This document shows positions 1 through 5,425 of a stretch of 5,425 nt of DNA, in pieces. The notes below the pieces were generated by a model. The model did not search any database, was not told where the DNA came from, and saw only the letters and a list, made by a program, of their open reading frames with translations. Source of the DNA: JAGOUY01 sp964541725. GTDB lineage: Bacteria > Patescibacteriota > Patescibacteriia > 2-12-FULL-60-25. How positions within the stretch are numbered: position 1 is the first letter of the stretch; every line of letters starts with the position of its first letter. Made by a program: the position numbers and the translations under genes. Location of the stretch: positions 1-5,425 of the forward strand of contig CAZIQG010000066.1 in assembly GCA_964541725.1 (NCBI GenBank). The letters run 5' to 3'.

Positions 1-32
1 ATGTGTCAAGTTTAGATTTTGTTGAGCTCTAT

Positions 33-62
33 TTGACAACCTCCCCACATTTCTTTCATAGT
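33..62 (+). promoter_or_regulatory. Candidate sigma70-type promoter upstream of the thrS leader
   Basis: A perfect -35 hexamer TTGACA lies at 33-38. The best -10 match is CATAGT at 57-62 (4 of 6 to TATAAT) with an 18-base spacer, which would start transcription near 69-70. The weakness is the poor -10. This start would also remove the 5' arm (48-55) of the best stem I base helix of the T-box leader downstream, so the promoter and that helix cannot both be right. If the helix is real, transcription must start further left, for example from a TAGATT-like -10 at 13-18. Confidence 0.3.
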
Positions 63-202
63 GGAGATATTCTCTGGCCTCACCAACCAGCGTCGACAGT
101 TTAAGAAATGAAGGGCTCCGCCATCGGCGGGGAAGGCGGGTGGAACCGTCCGGTTGTATGGCTGGATCCCGCGCGAAACATTTGTTAAGTGTTTCGTTTT
201 TT
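48..202 (+). promoter_or_regulatory. Probable T-box riboswitch leader of thrS
   Basis: T-box leaders read the charging state of a tRNA through its anticodon and 3' end and control aminoacyl-tRNA synthetase genes. Seen here: the core GGGTGGAACCG at 138-148 matches the T-box consensus. It folds as a canonical antiterminator with lower helix GCGGG/CCCGC (136-140 with 168-172), a seven-base bulge TGGAACC (141-147), and upper helix GTCC/GGAT (148-151 with 164-167) that is contiguous on the 3' side. TGGA would pair with a tRNA ending UCCA. Just upstream is a stem III-like hairpin, CTCCGCC/GGCGGGG (116-122 with 126-132). A possible stem I base pairs 48-55 with 103-110 (CATTTCTT/AAGAAATG). Threonine codons that could act as specifier are ACA at 96-98 or ACC at 82-84. 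Stem I is short and its standard internal motifs are not evident, so that part is uncertain. The position before thrS supports the call. Confidence 0.65.
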
Positions 203-206
203 ATTT
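174..206 (+). terminator. Intrinsic terminator in the thrS leader
   Basis: A ten-pair stem, CGAAACATTT (174-183) with AAGTGTTTCG (187-196), includes one G-U pair and a three-base loop. It is followed by six T (197-202) and a further T-rich run. This is the expected attenuation hairpin of a T-box leader. It begins one base after the antiterminator's 3' arm ends at 172, so the two structures do not share a strand as they do in classic T-box leaders. Confidence 0.75.
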
Positions 207-210
207 CATT

Positions 211-332
211 TAGGACCTATGGATTTGGCGAATAGCTTCGTTGGTGCCTGCGGTGCTCGACGCCGTATGTTCAATACGGCTTACTCCGCTCCTCGGATCC
301 GCCTCGCTCTTCATCCAAATCCGTAGGTTCTA
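211..332. repeat. Long imperfect palindrome between leader terminator and thrS
   Basis: The outer arms TAGGACCTATGGATTTGG (211-228) and CCAAATCCGTAGGTTCTA (315-332) are complementary over 18 positions with two G-U pairs in RNA. The centre carries a second hairpin, GCCGTAT (262-268) with ATACGGC (274-280) around GTTCA. The flanks between (about 229-261 and 281-314) pair only patchily. The whole element could fold into one long cruciform or RNA hairpin. No T tract follows it, so it is not an obvious terminator. It is more GC-rich than the T-rich bases on either side. It could be a dispersed palindromic (REP or MITE-like) element or a structured part of the 5' untranslated region; the sequence alone does not decide. 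A 35-codon frame (219-326) inside it is probably a by-product. Confidence 0.7.
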
Positions 333-336
333 TCAT
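331..336 (+). promoter_or_regulatory. Possible gene-proximal -10 element for thrS
   Basis: TATCAT matches TATAAT at 5 of 6 positions and ends 15 bases before the thrS ATG. No good -35 hexamer lies 16-18 bases upstream. If used, it would give a very short leader and bypass the T-box. Its support is the similar layout at the other gene of the window, where TATGAT ends 14 bases before the start codon. Confidence 0.2.
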
Positions 337-351
337 CTTCTTTGATCTTAT

Positions 352-2145
352 ATGTTTCCGATTGAGACACGTCGTCATAGTGCGGCGCATGTGATGGCAG
401 CAGCGATTAAACGCTTGTTTCCTGAAGTTAAGCTCGGGGTTGGACCGGTGGTCGAACACGGGTTCTATTATGATATCGATCTTGGTCGCTCGGTCACGCC
501 GGAGGATCTACAAGCGATTGATAAGATGATGAAGCGGATTGTGTCTGAAAATCCTGCCTTTACGCGCGAAGAATTGTCTTTGGACGAGGCGGTTACCTTA
601 TTTCAAGGCATGGGGCAGGTGTATAAGGTTGAATTGCTGACGGATCTTAAGACGAAGGGGACAACCAAGGTGTCACTTGAAGAAGCGCAGGATGTGGATC
701 CTCAGAATGTGGGTGTCGCTTCCATCTACCGTACGGGAGATTTTGTGGATTTGTGTCGTGGGCCGCATGTGACGGAGGCGAAGGAGATTGGGGTTTGGAG
801 GCTTAAGAATGTGGCAGGAGCCTATTGGCGTGGCAAGGAGACGAATCCACAGATGCAGCGTATTTATGGGTTGTGTTTTGCGACCAAAGAGGAATTGGTC
901 GCGCATGAAACGATGATGGCAGAGGCGGAGAAGCGGGATCATCGAAAGTTAGGGTTTGAATTGGATTTGTTTGCCTTTTCTCCGCTCGTCGGATCTGGTC
1001 TGCCGTTATTTACCTCTAAAGGGGTCACGATTCGTGAATTGTTAACGAATTTTGTGTGGGAGCTCATGAAGCCGTATGGCTATGAACGTGTTTGGATCCC
1101 TCATATCACAAAATCTGACTTGTATAAGACGTCTGGGCATTGGGATAAGTTTGAAGATGATTTGTTCCATGTTTCAAGCAAGAAAACGGACGAGGAGTTT
1201 GTCCTGAAGCCGATGAATTGCCCCCATCATACGCAGATCTATGCTTCGAAACCTCGGAGCTATCGTGACTTGCCGATTCGTATGAGTGAGGTGACGACGG
1301 TGTATCGCGATGAGAATACCGGCCAGTTGCAGGGGCTTACGCGTGTGCGTTCGATTACGCAGGATGATGCGCATGTGTTTTGTCGACCTGACCAGGTACA
1401 GGATGAGGCACTCGCCATCTATCATATCGCTGAGAAATTCTACGCTGGATTTGGAATGTCCTTTCATCGTGTGCGTTTGAGCGTGCGTGACCCGCAGAAG
1501 CCGGAAAAGTATTTAGGTGGAGACGAGGCTTGGAACTCTGCCGAGAAGGCTTTAGCAGACGTTATGAGGGGTGTTGGGCGTGAAGTGGAGATCGGAGAAG
1601 GGGAGGCGGCCTTCTACGGCCCTAAGCTCGATTTTATGGCCAAGGACGCCATTGGTCGTGAGTGGCAGCTCGCCACGATCCAATTAGACTTTAATCAGCC
1701 TGAGCGCTTTGGTCTTGAGTATGCGGATGCGGATGGAACGAAGAAACGGCCGATTATGGTTCATCGCGCGATTTTAGGGTCTGTCGAACGCTTTATGGGA
1801 GTTTTGATCGAGCATTTTGCGGGTGCCTTCCCCGTCTGGCTTGCGCCGGTACAGATTGCGATTTTGCCGGTCGCGGATCGTCATGTGGAATTTGCGCAGG
1901 TATTGGCGAAAGAATTGGGTCAGTATGACTTGCGTGTCCATGTGGATAGTTCGACAGAATCTGTGGGCAAGAAGATTCGGAATGCGGAAAAGGCGAAGTA
2001 TTCCGTGATGTTGGTAGTGGGGGATAAGGAGATGGAGGGTGGACCACTTACCGTGCGTAGGCGTGGGCAGGCGGAGCAGGAGATGATTGAGAAAGCGGTG
2101 TTTATTGAGCAAATCATCAAGGAGGTGAAGGAGCGGAGTTTGTAG
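352..2145 (+). CDS. thrS: Threonyl-tRNA synthetase lacking the TGS domain
   Basis: This cytoplasmic class II synthetase charges tRNA-Thr with threonine using ATP and is needed for translation. Domains in order: editing/SAD region (about 1-190) with HxxxH at H9/H13 and the C135/H139 pair in FVDLCRGPHV; catalytic core (about 200-495) with zinc ligands C290, H341 and H471, motif 2 arginine R319 and motif 3 arginine R480; C-terminal anticodon-binding domain (about 498-597) starting at APVQIAILPV. Spacing of these residues agrees with the E. coli enzyme. The protein is 597 residues against about 640 because the roughly 60-residue N-terminal TGS domain is missing. This is not a start-site error: an in-frame TGA lies at 343-345, two codons before the ATG. 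No Shine-Dalgarno site precedes the ATG. The gene sits behind a T-box-like leader and ends at a hairpin terminator facing the next gene. Identity is certain; start is near certain. Confidence 0.98.
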   Translation: MFPIETRRHSAAHVMAAAIKRLFPEVKLGVGPVVEHGFYYDIDLGRSVTPEDLQAIDKMMKRIVSENPAFTREELSLDEAVTLFQGMGQVYKVELLTDLKTKGTTKVSLEEAQDVDPQNVGVASIYRTGDFVDLCRGPHVTEAKEIGVWRLKNVAGAYWRGKETNPQMQRIYGLCFATKEELVAHETMMAEAEKRDHRKLGFELDLFAFSPLVGSGLPLFTSKGVTIRELLTNFVWELMKPYGYERVWIPHITKSDLYKTSGHWDKFEDDLFHVSSKKTDEEFVLKPMNCPHHTQIYASKPRSYRDLPIRMSEVTTVYRDENTGQLQGLTRVRSITQDDAHVFCRPDQVQDEALAIYHIAEKFYAGFGMSFHRVRLSVRDPQKPEKYLGGDEAWNSAEKALADVMRGVGREVEIGEGEAAFYGPKLDFMAKDAIGREWQLATIQLDFNQPERFGLEYADADGTKKRPIMVHRAILGSVERFMGVLIEHFAGAFPVWLAPVQIAILPVADRHVEFAQVLAKELGQYDLRVHVDSSTESVGKKIRNAEKAKYSVMLVVGDKEMEGGPLTVRRRGQAEQEMIEKAVFIEQIIKEVKERSL

Positions 2146-2161
2146 GACTAAGGATCAATAA

Positions 2162-2192
2162 AAAAAACACCCCGATGAACGGGGTGTTTTTT
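2162..2192. terminator. Bidirectional terminator shared by thrS and the convergent gene
   Basis: A perfect 13-pair stem, AAAAAACACCCCG (2162-2174) with CGGGGTGTTTTTT (2180-2192), has a five-base loop ATGAA. The A run on one side and T run on the other make it an intrinsic terminator on both strands. It starts 16 bases after the thrS stop. It overlaps the last two bases (2191-2192) of the TTA that encodes the stop codon of the - strand gene. Confidence 0.93.
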
Positions 2193-5100
2193 AGAATTTT
2201 TTATTCGCTTCTTGCGTGACCTGGTTTAATTCTTTTTCCAGATCTGTTAATAGTTCTGCTTCTCTTCCTTTTGGTTCTAGCCATGTTCTTAATTCGTTGA
2301 TACGTGTTCCGTATCTGCTGGCTAGATCTTGATGTAGGCTTGGATCTTTGATCTCCATGAGTCCCACGCGTTGGGCGGCTCTTACCAAGAAAACTGCTCG
2401 GTTAGCCATTTCTTCAGCGTCTTTTCCTCCGAGAAGTTTTTTTAGCTCGTTTAACCGTTTACGGGCAATGTCTCGTTCCATTTTTGTTTTTGCTAAGGTA
2501 ACTTTTGCTTCAAGGGCTTTTAAGGTTCGTTCTGTGCTCCTTTGTATCGCCTGAATTCCTTCCAGCGTTTCTTTGTCGAATTCGAAATACTGGTTGAATT
2601 CTTCTCCGGCAGCGAGTTTTTGAAGTTGAATAATAGGAATGTTGTTACGCCGTGCGCGGGTGAGCTTATTATATTCTTCATCGTCTGTTCTTTGCTTTGA
2701 TAGAGCTTCTCCTATCTTATCTGCTGCCTTTCGCTTTTCTTTTTTTTCTAGAATCGCGCCATCCATTCGTTGATTTAAGACGAGGCTATCCATCGTATCT
2801 TGGGCCAATCTCTCAGTTTTTGTTAAGTGCTGCAGTCTATCTTCAAAAACGACCAGTTCGGCTCTTCGTTGTTCCACCTGTCCTGGTTTTTCAGCGTATC
2901 CTTTTAACCCCCCTGTGATATTGACGCGTTCATAAACAGGGGTATTTCGTTCAACGGCATTTTTTAGTTGGTTTGCCTCCTCGTACCGCTCAAGAGCGAC
3001 CTCGTATTGCTTTTTGAGAGCGGCGACATCACGACGAACGGTCGCTTCCTTGAGTTTTGTCCATGCTGAACTATACCAGGGTTTCTTTTCTGGTTCCGTG
3101 GTTAAAGGGACTTGTCCAGGCACTTCTACGAACTCTCCGCGTTCCGCGAGAGCATTCGCGATCGTGACAAGTTCTTTTTTATATTCTTGGGCTCTGGCTC
3201 TGTATGTCTGGGCGTTTCTTTCTCGTGTTTGTGCTTGTTCGGTTTTGACTACTTCGTGTTCTGCGATGAGTCGATCTTGTTCTAATATTTCCGGATCGCT
3301 TGATCCACTTGTCGGAAAAGGAAGATATGTTTCTCTTGTGCCAGATATTCTTCTATTGTTGCCCTCCTCTTCTACGGAAGCTGGCTTCATTGTCTCTAGG
3401 CGTCTTGCTAGTACTGCTCTTCCACGTTTGAGTTGTTGTTGTCTTGGATTAGACATGATCGTTCCATCCATTGCTCGTCCTGTTTCGATCATTCTATCTA
3501 TTTGATCGATACGTCCTGCCAATGAATCCCGTGTTTGTCCGGGTAGGACACGGGGTGGAAGATCTCGCGCCTCTCTTGGGGCTCGGAACTTAGCCTCCTC
3601 TTCCTCCAGTTTTCTTTGGTTTGAAGGAGTCCATTCGAAGGTTGCTTCTTCTGGCTCTACAACATCGGCAAGGTTTTCTTCGTCTAAATCCACTTCTGCT
3701 GATGCCGGTTCCTCCTCCTGATTTGGTTCGTGGGCGTAATCTAGTCCTAGATCTTGAGGTTGAGTTTCTTTTTCTGATAATGGGGGAGGGAGCAAGCTTT
3801 TTAACCGTTCTAATCCAGCAATGCGTTCATCTACAACCGCAGGATGGTTAAACCCATTGTTACGATCTTCGCGAAGTTTTTGGATACTTGCCTCGATTTC
3901 TTTTTCAGGACTTGAAGTCAGGGCAGCGCTGTACCGATCGCCTGCCTCATTATATTGATTACGAATTTTTTCTCGTTTTTCCTCCAGTTTTTTAATTTCC
4001 TCCCCTAATCTATCCCGAACTTTGAAGATATTCGCTTCTTCCTGCTTTTTTTGTAGAGAGATAATCTCATCATCGACTTTGTTGAATTCTTCTTGCCGCT
4101 TCCTCACGTCCTTTTGTAGGCGAGTGAGCCGTGCTTCGCGTTGTGTGGGGTCTATTATGATTCCATATCGTTCGGCGAGGTTTTCCGCTTCTGGTCTTAG
4201 CAAGCTCTTCATTTGTTCGAGATCAGCAAATGTGTTGTGGAGCTGTCTAAGACGTATGGCGTTCTTGGGGTTTGTCCGAGCTATCTCATTAATCGTTTCT
4301 GCCATGTTGAACTCAACCTCCTCTGCGACGGTTGGGTATTCTACGAGCGTGTCTCGTTCGTCTCGAGCGTCTCCTACTTCTTTTGAGATGGAGGCAAGTT
4401 TCTTTTTTGTGTCTTTAATTCGGCCCTTGAGACTTTCTTCATTGCTCGCTGTGATGTCTTCGGTTGTTCTTAGGGTTTCTTCATCATCTGCGAGGAGTTG
4501 ATTGAGACGCGCTTCTTCAGCCAATTGTGGTGCGAAGCCCTCAAGGGTCTTATTTAACGCTCTGAGACGTTCTGCACGTGCTCCAGGGGAGAGGATGATC
4601 CCGTATTTATCCGCCAGGCTTTCTAGAAGTGCTTGTCCTTCGAGGGGTGCTGGTTTCTCTGCCTTTTTCTTTGGACGATTCGTTTTTGTTGGTGCGGTTT
4701 CGCGTGCAGGAATATCAAATTCTTCCTCGCTCCACGCTAGTTCCGGTGTTTCGTCTGACGCTGGAACGTCAATGTCTTCTATACTCCAAGCTTCTTCATG
4801 CGTATCGTCTGCCGCGGGTTGGGGTGCTGCTTCGCGTGGAGCGGGTGTTGCTTCTGATGGCCTATTTGCTGTCAGGGATTCTCTTAAGGCGGCTAATTCA
4901 CCTAGAAGCTTTTCTTCCGTTGCTTTATTGCCATAGAGTAATTTTTTATGTCCGTCGTAGAGTCTCCCCAGGTCTTTTTCCACTTTGTCCATCCTTGCCA
5001 TGACATCTGGCAGACTTCCTGGAGAGTAGAACCCATAAGTTCTTTTCGCCTTGGCGTTTGGAGTTGGTTCGTCGAAGATGGGTTCTAAAGATTTGTTTTT

Positions 5101-5283
5101 CTTTGCTTCCTTTGCGCCACGTCGAGCATTGGCGCGCGCTTCTTGTCGGCTGACAATATCAAGATGAGGGATAACCTCTCTTTTTGGGACATCCTCATCC
5201 ATCTGTTTTGCTCGCGAAGTTTCCTCACTTCGTCGTGGAGGCTTTACCTCATCTCCTGCCAATCGTTGAAAAGGACGTTCCAT
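2191..5283 (-). CDS. Large cysteine-free coiled-coil protein of unknown function
   Basis: I do not recognise this 1030-residue protein. It is rich in Lys, Glu, Arg, Gln and Ala, contains no cysteine, and shows no signal peptide or membrane segment, so it is probably cytoplasmic. A basic N-terminal region (about 14-80) is followed by a short helix (90-137), then an acidic Ala/Pro-rich linker (about 140-215) with a duplicated motif at 165-175 and 183-193. Long helical or coiled-coil stretches occupy about 216-500, 585-635, 665-780 and 800-1025, with another acidic Pro-rich linker at about 500-580. Related segments LADKYGII (223), LAERYGII (369) and LASRYG (987) suggest a repeated helical module. 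The start is ATG 5283: an in-frame TGA lies six codons upstream, there is no clear ribosome site, and a -10-like TATGAT sits 14 bases before it. The continuous frame confirms a real gene. A structural, scaffold or surface-associated role is possible but unproven. Confidence 0.92.
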   Translation of the reverse strand: MERPFQRLAGDEVKPPRRSEETSRAKQMDEDVPKREVIPHLDIVSRQEARANARRGAKEAKKNKSLEPIFDEPTPNAKAKRTYGFYSPGSLPDVMARMDKVEKDLGRLYDGHKKLLYGNKATEEKLLGELAALRESLTANRPSEATPAPREAAPQPAADDTHEEAWSIEDIDVPASDETPELAWSEEEFDIPARETAPTKTNRPKKKAEKPAPLEGQALLESLADKYGIILSPGARAERLRALNKTLEGFAPQLAEEARLNQLLADDEETLRTTEDITASNEESLKGRIKDTKKKLASISKEVGDARDERDTLVEYPTVAEEVEFNMAETINEIARTNPKNAIRLRQLHNTFADLEQMKSLLRPEAENLAERYGIIIDPTQREARLTRLQKDVRKRQEEFNKVDDEIISLQKKQEEANIFKVRDRLGEEIKKLEEKREKIRNQYNEAGDRYSAALTSSPEKEIEASIQKLREDRNNGFNHPAVVDERIAGLERLKSLLPPPLSEKETQPQDLGLDYAHEPNQEEEPASAEVDLDEENLADVVEPEEATFEWTPSNQRKLEEEEAKFRAPREARDLPPRVLPGQTRDSLAGRIDQIDRMIETGRAMDGTIMSNPRQQQLKRGRAVLARRLETMKPASVEEEGNNRRISGTRETYLPFPTSGSSDPEILEQDRLIAEHEVVKTEQAQTRERNAQTYRARAQEYKKELVTIANALAERGEFVEVPGQVPLTTEPEKKPWYSSAWTKLKEATVRRDVAALKKQYEVALERYEEANQLKNAVERNTPVYERVNITGGLKGYAEKPGQVEQRRAELVVFEDRLQHLTKTERLAQDTMDSLVLNQRMDGAILEKKEKRKAADKIGEALSKQRTDDEEYNKLTRARRNNIPIIQLQKLAAGEEFNQYFEFDKETLEGIQAIQRSTERTLKALEAKVTLAKTKMERDIARKRLNELKKLLGGKDAEEMANRAVFLVRAAQRVGLMEIKDPSLHQDLASRYGTRINELRTWLEPKGREAELLTDLEKELNQVTQEANKKF

Positions 5284-5297
5284 AGAAAAAGTGTTTG

Positions 5298-5328
5298 ATC
5301 ATAGTCTACCACGTTCTCCTAAAAGCAA
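5298..5328 (-). promoter_or_regulatory. Candidate promoter of the coiled-coil gene
   Basis: Read on the - strand, TATGAT (5298-5303) matches the -10 consensus at 5 of 6 positions. A weak -35, TTGCTT (5323-5328), lies 19 bases upstream within the 3' arm of the preceding terminator hairpin. Transcription would start near 5290-5291, leaving only about 8 bases before the ATG, so the message would be nearly leaderless. An AGGAGA at 5315-5320 is too far (31 bases) from the ATG to be its ribosome site. Confidence 0.35.
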
Positions 5329-5359
5329 AAACCATGCGTGGGAGACATGGTTTTTGCTT
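5323..5359 (-). terminator. Hairpin terminator of the partial right-edge gene
   Basis: A perfect 14-pair stem, CATGGTTTTTGCTT (5346-5359) with AAGCAAAAACCATG (5323-5336), has a nine-base loop. It begins three bases after the stop codon of the - strand partial gene. On the - strand the 3' arm is T-rich (TTTTTGCTTTT), as in an intrinsic terminator. On the + strand it is followed by GGGTTAGG with no T tract, so it most likely acts only on the - strand. Confidence 0.7.
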
Positions 5360-5362
5360 GGG

Positions 5363-5425
5363 TTAGGATCTTTCCCTTTGTTCCATTTCTTTACGCAACT
5401 TACTCATTAATTGTTTACGTAGCTC
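5363..5425 (-). CDS. C-terminal end of an unidentified protein (partial)
   Basis: On the - strand an open frame enters from the right edge and ends at TAA (5363-5365). It gives the 20 residues ELRKQLMSKLRKEMEQRERS, a highly charged, probably helical tail. A strong hairpin terminator follows the stop by three bases, which supports a real gene end. The fragment is too short to name. The gene has the same orientation as the coiled-coil gene but is probably a separate transcription unit because of the hairpin between them (80 bases between stop and next start). Confidence 0.6.
   Translation of the reverse strand, partial: ELRKQLMSKLRKEMEQRERS

Noticed and set aside
3..104. A + strand frame open from the window edge to TAA at 102-104, a possible end of an upstream gene.
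   Set aside because: The 33 residues show no recognisable family, the stretch overlaps the promoter-like and leader structures, and so short an open frame is expected by chance.
61..175. A possible tRNA or other classic RNA gene in the thrS leader.
   Set aside because: No cloverleaf, no TTCGA-type arm and no CCA-bearing acceptor stem can be drawn; the T-box interpretation fits the motifs better.
219..326. A 35-codon + strand frame beginning ATGGATTTGG after AGGACCT, a possible leader peptide.
   Set aside because: Its start and stop lie in the two arms of the palindrome, it has no threonine-rich run (one Thr), and its composition follows the palindrome. It looks like a by-product of the inverted repeat.
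271..459. A 62-codon - strand frame across the thrS start.
   Set aside because: It overlaps the palindrome and the thrS coding start and encodes nothing recognisable; it is an antisense shadow.
3014..5003. Several + strand frames of 76-163 codons opposite the coiled-coil gene.
   Set aside because: They mirror the Glu/Lys-rich codons of the real gene as Ser/Leu/Phe-rich translations, with no independent start signals or motifs.
1..5425. CRISPR arrays, transposase genes or toxin-antitoxin pairs.
   Set aside because: No regularly spaced direct repeats, transposase-like frames or small paired genes were seen on either strand.

Overview
The window holds two complete convergent genes, a regulatory leader of about 350 bases, and the last 20 codons of a third gene. 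The left gene is thrS (threonyl-tRNA synthetase, + strand). It lacks the usual N-terminal TGS domain but keeps the editing domain and the whole catalytic core. The right gene (- strand) encodes a 1030-residue, cysteine-free, highly charged, mostly helical and coiled-coil protein that I do not recognise. A fragment at the right edge (- strand) lies upstream of it.

Organism: base composition is intermediate and the genes are bacterial. A TGS-less ThrRS, start codons without clear Shine-Dalgarno sites and a giant orphan coiled-coil protein suggest an uncultivated lineage, possibly of the Candidate Phyla Radiation (Patescibacteria). This is inference: no marker gene settles it, and the T-box-like leader would be more typical of Bacillota and some other phyla.

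Layout: 1-47 carries promoter-like -35 boxes facing both ways. 48-206 is a probable T-box leader (possible stem I, stem III, antiterminator with a TGGAACC bulge, intrinsic terminator). 211-332 is a long imperfect palindrome of unknown role. 352-2145 is thrS. 2162-2192 is a hairpin terminator shared with the convergent gene, whose stop codon overlaps it. 2191-5283 is the coiled-coil gene. 5298-5359 holds a promoter-like site for that gene and a terminator hairpin for the partial gene at 5363-5425.

Working together: thrS would be controlled by uncharged tRNA-Thr through its leader. The coiled-coil gene appears to be an independent unit, separated from its upstream neighbour by a terminator. Nothing in the sequence links its function to thrS. 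The most unusual items are the leader architecture, the palindrome between leader and gene, and the repeat structure of the 1030-residue protein.
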